From contig JAJEKV010000003.1 of assembly GCA_021234155.1 (NCBI GenBank), positions 11,527,819 through 11,591,818 of the forward strand: a stretch of 64,000 bases of DNA, read 5' to 3'. Source of the stretch: Isoetes taiwanensis. Taxonomy: Eukaryota > Streptophyta > Lycopodiopsida > Isoetales > Isoetaceae. Under the pieces are notes generated by a model, which searched no databases, had not been told where the DNA came from, and saw only the letters and a program-made list of their open reading frames with translations. Shown here piece after piece: positions 21,046 through 31,840 of the stretch (the first letter of the stretch is position 1; every line of letters starts with the position of its first letter). The position numbers and the translations under genes were made by a program.

Positions 21046-24000
21046 ATGTCGGATTCAAATTATGAGGATGAGGGTTCCTTGAGCGAGCTTTCAGATGATG
21101 GCAATAGCGACTATTGGGAGGATTCATCGACCATTCGGATCTTGATTGCTCTACACCGTCCGTTGCCACAAGTGCACCTCGTGGCCCCGGTGGTTCCAAT
21201 GTTGTGCAGGAGGTGGTTCAGATGTATCCCGATCCGTGTGACTGGCTTAGGCAGCAACGGGCCCGAGGAGTTCCTGTGCATGGGTATGTGTTCTTGAAAG
21301 CAACATATGATCTTATGATTGCTTCCGTCAACGAAGGTAGACCCCCGTATCCGTGCGACATCAGGATCGCAGACCCAGATTTTCCTCCCCTTCCACAGAG
21401 ACCAGACAGGCATGTTCTTTCCGAGTGGCATAGATATGAGGGACGGTGGGAGCAATACCGTGAGGGGCTATACGTGGGAGTCGTCGGTCATGTTTCCTAT
21501 TTGCATAGGGTGGGATCGCATCCAGAAAAGTGTGTGCCTTGGGTAGAGGATTGGAACAATCTAGTGGCCTTGATGCCACATTGCCAATGGCCGACACTTG
21601 TCGAAAGACGCAAACCCTAGAAGAAATAAGATCCGCGATGGGGAGAGCGGGCATAGCGAGGCCGCGGGATCCCGTTGGAATCGTGACCCGATGCTGCGTG
21701 TGTGCGGTTGCAAGGTTCGCATGTACATGAAGGATAATGACTTCCCTCAACATGAGACTAGCAATCGTCGGCCCGGGCCGACATCGAGTGGGAGAGGTGC
21801 GTCGCGAGACCGTGTCCGTCTTGTGCACATCCACCGCAGCGCTCCGGGGGCCGGGGGTGGCGGTCGGCGATGAGGGTGGATGATTTTGCACCACCCGGTG
21901 GAGGAATCCCGGCGCCAGCCCACAACTTCGGCGGCAGGTCCGGAGGAGTCCGCAGGCGTGGGCTGCACGTATAGGCTTCGCCAATGCGGCCCGAATGGTC
22001 ATCGCGGAGGGACGGTGGCGGACTGGATATTTCTTGCCGGTGCATTACGGGCCGCGATCCATAATGAGCGCCCGGAAGGTATGGTCTCTACAGTTCACCC
22101 TAATCGATAGAAAGAGCCGCGGTTAATGAGAAACATGAAACGGCACAAAGGCTGTGTGGGACATGGCGAAGGCAGTGGGTCCCATGCTCAGGGAGGAGAC
22201 CACGGCGGTCCCGGCCCAGCGTCATATATCGGTTTGACATGAGCGGGGAGGATGTGTGGCGTCTACGCAACAAGTATCGAATGTTTGGTGGCCGAATGTC
22301 ATGTCTAATTAGGCTTGTAATTGTCTGCGCACTCACTTGCCTTGGCTCGAACGTGACTATGTTTCAGGCGGTGGCGCAATGGCCGACTGGGACAGCCTTG
22401 AGGAGAACATAGAGGGCTGGGCACATGCAGGAAAGGTCCTCTACCACCAGCCATTCGCGGCTCCGCTGCTGCGGATCCGAACGCCGCCCATGGATCCCTA
22501 GTTACGCAAGATGACACTATCGTGGGGGCGGCGATCTGATCAAGATGCAAAAAACTCGGGGTGGGCCCTCGACTCGACATTCGGCACCAACATGTGGCGG
22601 ATACCGCTCTCGCGGCCGTGGTTCCAGGTTGCATGCGGGGTTGGATATCCGATCTTCTACATCTTTGTGTACACATAAGAAGGGTCGCGGCGGACAAATA
22701 ATGCATTCTGGCGCTTACTTAATCGGTGTTTGAGCGGATGGGGCATGTAAGGCCAAGGTCCATCACCATTGACATGGACGGAGAGGAGAGAGTGGCCATA
22801 GAAGAGGCAGTTGCCAACGACCCATACTGTTTCAACGAGCACGGCGAACAGGTAAAGAACTTTGCTTGTCACTATTTGCGTTTTCCTAGATGTAATGCCC
22901 GTCGCGGTCGCGGTATGTCATATCTTGTTGGTTCCATTGCAAGCGAGCATGGCGTGACAACCTCATGCCGAGGATACAAGACCAGCTCATACGCCAAGAT
23001 GTCCGGCAAAGGCTATCTAATCTCATGTTGGAGCCCGACACGGGCGGTATGAGCACTTGGAAAATCACTTCTACAATGCCTATGGTAACGATCTTGAGAT
23101 CTTCGGTAAGTGTCTTTGTCGAGCTATTGATTAGAAATATCGTTTAAGTAGTTGGCGTGCGACAATACACCGGCATCCCGGCTATCTTGCCCTGGCCCGG
23201 TTGTGGGGCGGCGTGTGGGAAGGGAAATGGCAGCGACACCAGAGGTTGTGGCCCCATGGATACATGGACACTACCAACTACGTGGAGGCCCATTGGAGGG
23301 TGTTGAAGGTGCAAACTTTGGGTTGCAAGGTTAACTGCGGATGTACACTCTAATTTGTTAAGCTAGTAGGATATCCAAATGGTGATGATCCCCCTGAGGC
23401 ACAATTTTGGCCTTGGTCGCGGGGCGTTGGAGCCTAGGTATGTCTCTAGCAAAGCACATAGTTAAGAATGCTCCTCCATTCTAATCCGTTCCCTTCCCTT
23501 TGCTTCAAATGACTTCGCCGGTAGATGCGACCCAGCGATCCTATCGCAAACGGCGTCGCAGTGCACAAGATCTGCTTTACAACGGTTTGAGGGAGATGCA
23601 AACACAATCCGCGATGAGTGGGCGACGAGACCGTTGAACTGTCCATCGCATCCGGCGATGATGGGGTCCGCTATCACGGTTTTGATGATCAAAGCACTAT
23701 TGCACTGTCCGTGATGTCCCAGTGTGCAAGCACCTCATAGCGGAGATATGTTTCTCTTTAGGTACCGTCCCCAACTCTTGAAGTGCTATATCCCGGACGG
23801 AAGCGGAGCTCCAAAGACATCGGCGGCCACCGGCACTTTGTAGTGGGCGAACACGTTGAGAGTGGTGGTTAGTGAGTGGTTGCGGGCAATGGGTGAGGAA
23901 ATGCAATCTTGGCGACGGGAGGTAATGAACCAAGAACACATAGGCGAGGAAGACACGGCTCCATTGCTTGCGGAGGTGCGGCGTCGCCCTAAGGGCGTTA

Positions 24001-24190
24001 GTGATGCGGCGGCACAGAAACGCCCCAATCGCGAGGGGGCTATGCAACTCGGCCGGCGGGAGCACGCGGGTCGTAACTTTTCAACGCCCGCGTCGTGTAG
24101 CCTCTGCATTAACTTGCTAAAACGCCCGCCCAGCCACCGGAGGGGAGAGGGTCGACTGGCGTGCGCCAGATTTGATGATCACTTTCGGTG
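21046..24190 (+). pseudogene. MULE transposase, degenerate
   Basis: The N-terminal part reads MSDSNYEDEGSLSELSDDG, shifts frame near 21115, then continues to 21620 (YPDPCDWLRQQRARGVPVHG). The diagnostic part follows in several frames. SITIDMDGEERVAIEEAV (22.76 kb) fits the second Asp region of the MULE DDE domain. CWFHCKRAWRDNL (about 22.94 kb) is the conserved CxxH-RAW block. MDTTNYVEAHWRVLK (about 23.27 kb) follows, then YCTVRDVPVCKHLIAEICF (about 23.72 kb), the SWIM-type zinc-binding motif. Plausible introns exist, but several one-base shifts and stops remain, so the gene is dead or the sequence is imperfect. Confidence 0.72.
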
Positions 24191-24249
24191 ATGATGTGGA
24201 TGGTACATGGCATTTAAATCAATGACAATGTTTCTATTGCATAGTAAAA

Positions 24250-27008
24250 AGTACACTAGGGGCGGCCGCCCTCATTATTTGGTAGTTGAACCAATATGCC
24301 TTCGCTGAGGCAAGCAATGAGTGTAAAGAAGTTTCGCTGAGCCGTGCCACATCCTCGTCGGTATGCATGTTCGGGCGTGCACGCAAGGTGAAAGGCTTCG
24401 GATGTCATCGCGGGGCATATATAAGCGATTAATGAGGTGGTGGGGAGGGAACGAGTCCAACACGCAAGTCTATGTCGTCTCGGCCATAGGAAAGCCTTCA
24501 TGACATGCTTGGGATGTTTAGGCGGACATGGGCACCACAAGACCAATCTTTGGTTACGTCTTTGGGACTGGCGCCCGCCGCCTCAACCGATTTCTAAAAC
24601 GCCAAGCGCCCGGTGGTCCGGGCATGAGTGTGGTATACGACCCGCGGTGCAATACCACGTCCCAACACGGTAAGGACTTGTTGCACGATTGAAGACAACT
24701 AAAATTAAGGAAGTCGGCAGGCAAAGAACTCACCGGATTATGCGTCCGCGGGTTGCACTTTCGTATTTTGAGTCCCCAGATGGCCCACCACTGCCGGCGG
24801 GGAATCCATGCACCAAAAGCCCTCGAAACGCTGGGCCACCCGAAGTCTCTCCGCACTACGAGTCTGCAATATGCACCGAAGCGTACCGGTGTCCCCGCAA
24901 CCACTCACCTTTGCATGAGTACCTATGGAGACAAGAGGGGGATAGGGACTATGCCCGCATACCCATGACGGATGGGCCAAATGATAGCTTCGCAAGCTCT
25001 CCCATCGTTATCACGAATGCGTGGGGGCGGGTCGAGCCATGATCTCGTGATCTTCGAACCGGCGAGGGTCCACCATTGCAAATGTGGATCTATCATCACA
25101 GTTGGAACCGATGCATCACGAGCCTTTGCACATGCATGCTACATGGTCGGCGAAAAAGGTTGACAACACATGAATGAAATCGTGCTAGGACCGCGTGCGA
25201 TAATTACCACGACATGATCGCCTCCCACTCTTCAGCGGTTCGCAGCGATTGCCTTACATGCGCTCTGCATCCAACGCCGCAAGGAAGCTGGCCCCAACAA
25301 TGACATTACAGCGTTACGGCCGAGTTAGACAAGATCTCTATGGAGTGCGTGGGGGTGGTGTGCTATCAACCTTCGCCATACCTCGCGGCATATCTCCGTG
25401 CGGTAATGCGAGTCCCCAAAAATATAAACCTCCTCCCGAAAATAGAGAGGCAACATCAAACCCGGATGTAGCACAATGTTTACGTGCATCTTGTGCCTCT
25501 CTCCCACCTCCGGCCCACCCCCATAGCGGCTGCGCGGCAAATAGTAGGCATAAAGGCGTGCCCCCCCCAAACTCCATCCCAAAGATAGAAAGAACCCTCT
25601 AGCCACGTCCCTATGCCACCGTATATCGGTCATGTGCATCTGCGGTAGGAGGAAAAGGTGAAACCAATGATGCCAAGCTAGGGGAACGAACCATCTCCTC
25701 TGTATAATCGGAAGTATGTCTGTGCGGCGACCGCTCTCTCGCTGACTCATCAAAGATCGACCTCGAAGCCGCGAGGCTCTATCACATCTGCGATGGAGGT
25801 GGCGTATGAATGAACAGTGCGTCCGGTATGTCCTCAATAGGCTGCCGGGACACATGCATGCGGCGTGGCGTAAGAATGGCCTCCGGTCGCGTGCTATGCC
25901 GTGAGGGCGACATGCCAGCTGAAATGCAAATCCACGTGTAATGCGAAGCTATAAGCGCCGTTCATTTGCTCTCCATAGTGTGGGTTCGAGCGGCTGCCCG
26001 GTCGGTGCGATGGATGCTCTGCATGGTGGGTACGCTCTGCGCGGTGGCTGCTCTCTCCGCGATAATGCCCCCCTTCTTTTGCTCCTCTTCACGCACCCGA
26101 CCTTGTTGCATACTCCATGATCTCCTCGGTGTGTAGGAATAGGGGAGGGGCTCTGCGACATCCGGTGGCTCATCCACTCATGCGGTTTTACCGTTCATCC
26201 CCGAGATCCTCCTCGGTGGTAGCGTCACGATGATCATAAGCGTGCCAGCGCCTCCTGCCCGGTATAGAGGGTGCACCACCTCCGCGTATGCCTGGCGATC
26301 TTTGAGGCGGCTTTGTCAATGCCTCATCACGCCCGGCCGGGTAATCTGCCGAACTAGCAAGAATGCGGGCATGGAGCCACGCATCACGGACGATCGTCCT
26401 CGTCAAAAGCACGCCTTTGTCTCACCTTTGTCGCCCTTGATTACATTAGCTCTTGCCCGCTTGCTCCGGCCCCTCCGTCAGTGCCTCCTCATCATCGTGA
26501 GGGGGATGGCTGGCGAAGGGTCATTCTGGGGCGACCCGTTCCCTCGATGGCCACCACATATCTACGTGATATGCATTATGGTGCCCAATGGCACCGCCCT
26601 CGTCGAACACGCCCGCACGGCGATTCACCCGTACCTTGTCCGCTGTATGGGGACACCCGGGTGCGTCGCAGTACCAGTAAGTGCCCAAACTATGTGTGCC
26701 ACGGGCTGTTCGGGGGCCCAGACGCCTGACAGTCAGCCATATGCCTCGATATTCCCTGTCAAACATACAAGTACAAATGAAAAAAACTCTAGAGACATAA
26801 ATACAACCTGCAAGTACAAATGAAAAAACTCTAGAGACACAACTATGCAAGCTATCTAATGGGGGTCTGACGGTACTTACCAAAAAGTGATGTACCCAAC
26901 CTCGCCCGGCTGTCCGCGGTTGACGTAATCCGGGAGCCCACTCTCGTCCATCCCTATCGGGCGGCTCTCCTGCGTAAGATCTCTGCCCCATCGGTCACCT
27001 GTTGCCAT
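24250..27008 (-). pseudogene. Second, convergent gene of the MULE with Cys/His-rich region
   Basis: The first exon starts at the minus-strand ATG at 27008 (MATGDRWGRDLTQESR) and ends at 26881 with donor GTAAGT. After an intron, acceptor ACAG opens the second exon at 26755 in matching phase. That exon encodes TYWYCDAPGCPHTADKV and GHHNAYHVDMWWPS, a Cys2-His-rich stretch that could bind zinc. Coding-like blocks continue leftward to about 24250 in shifting frames, for example LYFREEVYIFGDSHYRTE near 25400. I could not assemble or identify the rest. It is transcribed toward the transposase gene. Confidence 0.45.
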
Positions 27009-27366
27009 TTTGTAATGCCCGCTTGGGAATATGCCGAATGTGTTGTTAGTAAAGTAAATCTAATTATCATAAACAACATATGAAGGTAGGGTGTATAAAA
27101 AGAAGGAAGTCGAGAATATGTTCAACTTACTGAAGACCATGGTTATAATGGCAATGGTTCAAAAGGCCCATGGTTTTAGAATACAACAAAGGCATATCAA
27201 GACAAATCTAGGCATATCAAGACAAAATCTGGAATACAAAATTTAGAATACAAAATCTAGAATACAAAAAATGCAAAGCACATATTAAAGAATACAAAAA
27301 ATCTAGGCACAAAATCTACAATACAAATACAAATGGGCACATATTAAATACCTTATGGAAACGCGT

Positions 27367-27825
27367 GAAAATCGCTTAAGCCCGGAAACTGAAAAAACTC
27401 AAATATGAGCTGATTCTGAAACACGAAAATCGCTTCAACCCGAAACCTCAAATATGAGCGATTCTAAAACCCGAAAATCGCTTTAAAAGCGATTTTGAAA
27501 ATCGCTTTTTATTTTTTCAATGCCGTAGCCCATTGCTGCCAAAAGCCAGTCTTAAGGTAAAATCGCTAGCGATTTTATTTCGGACAGCCTGTCTTAGCGG
27601 CGAGTGGTCGGCGGCCCCACACGGCGCCGGGGCCTCGTCGGCGGCGGGGCGTCGCGGCGAAGCTTCAGGCGCCTCGGCCTCGCTACGGGGGCAAGCTTCT
27701 TGCCGATCGCCAGTACGAAAAATCGCTTAAAAGCGATTTCTTTTTTTTTCCCCCTTATGATGATTTTCTGGCGCGCCCTTTTCAGGCCGGAAAATCGCTC
27801 CAGCTCAAAATCGCTTAAGCGATTT
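27367..27825. repeat. Palindrome array, right side of MULE
   Basis: Copies of the AAATCGCTT...AAGCGATTT motif, mostly degenerate, lie near 27367, 27423, 27472-27490, 27561-27576, 27717-27740 and 27806-27825. They mirror the left array and end just inside the right terminal repeat. They lie 350-800 bases upstream of the minus-strand gene that starts at 27008. Confidence 0.8.
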
Positions 27826-27860
27826 CTGTCCGCGGGGGACCCCGGGAGCCAAAAAAGACA

Positions 27861-29518
27861 TATGGAAGGAGTAATTCTCGTGAGGAGAAAATTTCTAGTG
27901 GCCCCGAAGTGACCACGAGCCACGAGCGGCGCTGCAAAATCAGCTGGCGGCCGCCAGAAAATTTCAAGCCAAATTTTTTTCTCATGAGAATTCTTCGACG
28001 AAATTTCAACCCGTTCTTGGGGCTTGATTTAGGTAGCAGACTAGAGCTATTCATTTCTATAACAATCTTTTCTCTGATTTGGCTTTAGAAAGTTGTGGTC
28101 GGTACTTATTTGGCCGGATTTTGGTGCTCATTTCCCGGATTTGCGCATGTCATGGTAGTTGAGGCGCGTGCAAGCCATATACTTTGGGTTGCAGATGCTA
28201 GAGATTAACAGATCGGCTGAATAGAAAATAGAAACAAAGATCAGAAGTTAAGAAATAGCTACCTAGGCGGCGCCGCCCAAAAGTTCGGCATGCTGTCAAC
28301 AGAGGATTTCCTGCTTTAAAAACTTGTTCAAAAGGGCGAAATTTCAAGGTGATTGAAATTTCGTACATATACTTTGTAGGATAATTTTTTAAGCAATTTG
28401 GTCATTTTCAAAACTTGAAGGGGATTGTAGTTTTCCACATGTTTGATCTTGTTTGAAGGATTTTGAGGTCATGGTGCAAAGCTCTACCTCTGTTTCAAGT
28501 GTTTTCTTAGTTTGCTTCCTTTTCCTTGTTCTGTAGGCTTCTTGGAGTTTTCAAACCGTGGAGATATGGCAGATGTAACTTGAGCACTGTTGTGGTGGTC
28601 CGTCATCTGCAATGGGTCTCAAAGCGGCAACAGTAGTTGTCAAGCTCCATTTGGGCGGTTGTCTTTGCAGTAGGTTTCTTCTGCGTTCAAGATGAAACTG
28701 CAGATAAAGCTCAAGAAGCTCTCCGGCATCAGTCAAACTCTATGCATGTCTTCTTGTTGCTGTGAAGCCTTTGCGACTCTCTTTCTTTCTAAAGTTGTAT
28801 ACAATAATCTGGCACCTCTTCCACAGGTTATGGCACTAGATATACAATAAAAGGAAGGGTTTATGGCACCAGTTAGCAAAAAAAGAAGGGATCGTGTCCC
28901 TTCTAGGTCCTATTTATGGCTTAAAAGCATTTCATTTCTTCCGGAATGCTCTGTTCTAACAAAATAGAGAACCATTTGTTCGAAAATGCTCTGTATCTAC
29001 TCTGTTCTTTTTCGCTGCCAAGAATCTGTTGTTTTTTAGTTGCAACCCTCTTTGGTTTATGGCTATAAGAGGAGCTGTTGTCGGAATGGTCTGAACTGCC
29101 ACAAGTTTCTTCTGGTTACTCAATAGCCTTGCCTTGCCTTTGGTTATTTTGCCTCGGATCAGAAGATCTTGATCCTTATGTAACAAATTCATGATCCTTA
29201 TGTTGTCTTCGGATCAGAAAACCCTTATGTAACAGTTTGATAGAGTTTTGAATCTTGAAATTGTGTTCAAATATTTTTTAGTAAAAGCTGTGGCGGCCCT
29301 GTAAGCGGTGCCACCAGAAACCTCCTGTCCCAAAAATACCTAAAATAAATAAATAGGGAAAACTCCAGGAATTTCCACCTGCTGGTTTACGTACGTTTAC
29401 GTACATAATACTTTGAAGGATAATTTTTAAAGCAATTTGGTCATTTTCAAAACTTGTAGGGGATTGTAGTTTTCCACATAAAGTTTTAGGAGACTCTAAA
29501 TATTGACGTCCGGCCAGC
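27861..29518. other. Spacer upstream of the PPR gene with a 78 bp direct repeat
   Basis: There is no convincing coding sequence. A segment of about 78 bp at 28363-28440 is repeated with few changes at 29401-29479, immediately upstream of the PPR gene (GTACATA...ACTTTG...AATTTGGTCATTTTCAAAAC...CCACAT). Reverse-strand frames at 28551-29192 lack any motif. The promoter of the PPR gene should lie in this region; no TATA box was obvious. Confidence 0.6.
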
Positions 29519-31840
29519 ATGCGCCTGGCAAACGGGATGGATGTTCTTTTACCTCAGCCCAGGATTTCGTCTCCGGGCAATGGCCATTTTGGCTTGCCAG
29601 ATTATTTCAACCAACCGCAGCATTTATCTATTTCTCATAAACCTGATATGGGTTTTGTACTAGCTTATGATACACACGCGAAATTCAGTGGCTATGGCAT
29701 CTTGACAGGGAATATAAAGGAATGCACTGCGAAGAGTTTAGATAATTTCTATCAAGAAGGGCGTTTGAAGGAGGCATTGGATTGCCTGGATAGCCAAGGA
29801 ATTACACTGGATTCGGTGGCTTATGGGTCGCTTATAAAAACTTGTGGTGAACGGAAAGACTTCCTAATGGGTAGATTAGTTCATGACCATGTCAATGGAA
29901 GTGGGCTTGGCCAGCTTTTGTTTCTAAGAAATCGTCTTATAGAAATGTATGGAAAATGTGGAAGGCTGGATGAGGCAGTTTTGGTTTTTGAGCAAACCAG
30001 AAACAAAAACCTGTTTTCATGGACTGCCATGATTCGAGCATATGTCCGACATAGGGATCAGAGGAAGGCAATTCGACTTTTCCATGTCATGTTGCAACAA
30101 GGCATCAAGTTGGACAAGGTGTTGTTAATCACTGTATTGCAAGCATGTAATAGTGCAGAGGACTTAGTTGAAGGACAGAAAATTCATAAACTGGTTATAG
30201 AGAATGGAATAGAGTCTGACGTTGTCCTGGATACTGCACTCCTGAATATGTACAGTAAGTGTGGTAGCTTGAAGGATGCATGGAGGGTGTTCAATAGTAT
30301 GAGAGTCAGAAACACAGTTTCTTGGAATTCTATGATTACTGCATTTGCACAGCATGGGCATGGTAAAGAGGCCCTTGATCTTTTTAGACAGATGCAATTG
30401 CAGAACGTGAGGCCTACTGAGATAACATTAGTCGGTGTTCTCAATGCTTGCGGTTCCTTGGGAGCAGTTGCCAAAGGTAAGCTAATTCATGCATGTATTA
30501 TTGGTGATGATTATGAATCAAATTTTGTACTTATGAATGCCCTTATTGATATGTGTGGGAAGTGCGGAATGTTAGATATTGCCCGAAGAATGTTTGATAG
30601 CCTTCAGTGTAAAAATGTGATCACCTGGACTTCCATGATTACATCATATGCCCAATATGGAAACGGAAAGCAGGCTTTAGAACTCTATCAAGAGATGGAA
30701 GGTCAAGGAGCAAGACCCGATGAAGTTACTTTCAGTACAATCCTAGTTGCATGTGCCAATTTAGGGAGTTTATCACAGGGAAGAACAATTCACAATCGGA
30801 TAATGGAATTTGGATTTGAAACAGATATTCTTGTGGCAAATGCGCTTGTGCATATGTATGGAAAATGTGGAAACCTGGGGGAAGCAGATATGCTTTTCAG
30901 TAATTTAAGAAAGAGGGATGTTGCGACTTGGACTGCTATGATTGCAACATATGCTCAGCATGGTTATGGAGAAAAGGCTTTACTGCTTTTTGATAGAATG
31001 TTGCAGGAAGGCGTAAGACCAGACCAGGTAGTGTTTCTCAGCGTTCTTTCTTCATGCAGCTACATGGGCCTGGTAGACAAAGGATGTCACTATTTTAGTT
31101 CACTTAGCAAGGATCACATGATGACACACATGACTGAGTACTATGAATGTGTGGTTGACATGCTTGGACGTTCAGGGTGGTTTGATGAGGCAGAAGATTT
31201 TATCATGAAAATGCCATTTCAGCCAAAGTCTTCAGCATGGAAGGCCTTGCTTACAGCTTGCAAGATTGCAGGGAACGTAAAATGGGGAGAAATTGCAGCA
31301 GAGCATGTTTTTTCATTGGATCCTGAAGATTCCTTTGGATATGCGGTGTTGTCAAATATTTATTATAGAGCTGGGAGGTGGTTAGATGCAGCAAGGGTGA
31401 AAAAAATGATGGAGGACAGGGGCATAAAGGAAAATATGGCATGCAGCTCAACTGAAGTCGACAACCATGTCTATGAATTTGTTGATGGGTTCAGTTCCCA
31501 TGTAAAGTTTGATGAAATATATACCATGATGAAAAAGTTGAGCGTAATTCTGAAAGAAACAGGATATAGTCCGATCTCGCGCATATCAAATGCAGACGGG
31601 ATAGAAAATGATCATTTAATCTGCTACCACCACAGTGAGCAGCTTGCAATTGCATTTGGTCTTGCTAGGACCCCACATATGACACCTCTTCGAGTTGTAA
31701 AAAATCTTCCCTTATGTCCTGATTGCCACAGTGCTTCCAAGTGCATATCAACAATTTTTATGCGAGAAATCTTTATGCGGGGTGGTACTCAGTTTCATCA
31801 TTTCAAGGATGGTAAATGTTCTTGCGGGGACTACTTTTAA
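29519..31840 (+). CDS. PLS-class pentatricopeptide repeat protein with DYW-type deaminase domain
   Basis: An intact, intronless 773-residue protein. PPR proteins of this class bind organellar RNA one base per repeat, and the DYW domain is the cytidine deaminase for C-to-U editing. An N-terminus of about 70 residues could hold a transit peptide. About a dozen PPR units follow from residue 80 (NRLIEMYGKCGRLDEA, NLFSWTAMIRAYV, TVSWNSMITAFAQHGHGKEA). E/E+ sequence and the DYW domain fill the C-terminus. Zinc and catalytic residues are visible: H705 and E707 in HSEQLAIAFGL, C733 and C736 in CPDCH, and CSCGDYF at the end. The last residue is Phe instead of the usual Trp. The ATG lies at the beginning of the open frame; later Met residues (for example in MDVLL) are alternatives. 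Confidence 0.93.
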   Translation: MRLANGMDVLLPQPRISSPGNGHFGLPDYFNQPQHLSISHKPDMGFVLAYDTHAKFSGYGILTGNIKECTAKSLDNFYQEGRLKEALDCLDSQGITLDSVAYGSLIKTCGERKDFLMGRLVHDHVNGSGLGQLLFLRNRLIEMYGKCGRLDEAVLVFEQTRNKNLFSWTAMIRAYVRHRDQRKAIRLFHVMLQQGIKLDKVLLITVLQACNSAEDLVEGQKIHKLVIENGIESDVVLDTALLNMYSKCGSLKDAWRVFNSMRVRNTVSWNSMITAFAQHGHGKEALDLFRQMQLQNVRPTEITLVGVLNACGSLGAVAKGKLIHACIIGDDYESNFVLMNALIDMCGKCGMLDIARRMFDSLQCKNVITWTSMITSYAQYGNGKQALELYQEMEGQGARPDEVTFSTILVACANLGSLSQGRTIHNRIMEFGFETDILVANALVHMYGKCGNLGEADMLFSNLRKRDVATWTAMIATYAQHGYGEKALLLFDRMLQEGVRPDQVVFLSVLSSCSYMGLVDKGCHYFSSLSKDHMMTHMTEYYECVVDMLGRSGWFDEAEDFIMKMPFQPKSSAWKALLTACKIAGNVKWGEIAAEHVFSLDPEDSFGYAVLSNIYYRAGRWLDAARVKKMMEDRGIKENMACSSTEVDNHVYEFVDGFSSHVKFDEIYTMMKKLSVILKETGYSPISRISNADGIENDHLICYHHSEQLAIAFGLARTPHMTPLRVVKNLPLCPDCHSASKCISTIFMREIFMRGGTQFHHFKDGKCSCGDYF

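Larger units (their letters stand above)
18851..27860. mobile_element. MULE-type DNA transposon, about 9.0 kb, degenerate
   Basis: The ends are imperfect inverted repeats: TGCCTTCTTTGGCTCCCG at 18851-18868 and the complement of TGTCTTTTTTGGCTCCCG at 27843-27860 (16 of 18 match). Similarity continues inward through a GTGGAC/GCGGAC block to an AAATCGCTTAAGCGATTT palindrome at both ends. Inside is a MULE transposase remnant (22.7-23.8 kb). The element is markedly richer in G+C and CG than its flanks. A 9 bp target-site duplication was looked for next to these ends and not found, so the exact termini may differ slightly. Confidence 0.75.

Noticed and set aside
21361-22002. The 213-codon minus frame in the MULE as a separate gene
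   Set aside because: It is antisense to the transposase N-terminal coding frame, whose codon composition is more protein-like. Long antisense frames are expected in GC-rich DNA.
18842-27869. A 9 bp target-site duplication for the MULE
   Set aside because: The bases outside the chosen ends (CACAAGCGG and TATGGAAGG) do not match convincingly.
28938-28950. TTCCGGAATGC near 28.9 kb as an outlying copy of the transposon palindrome
   Set aside because: Only the central TTCCGGAA matches, and no other element features are nearby.
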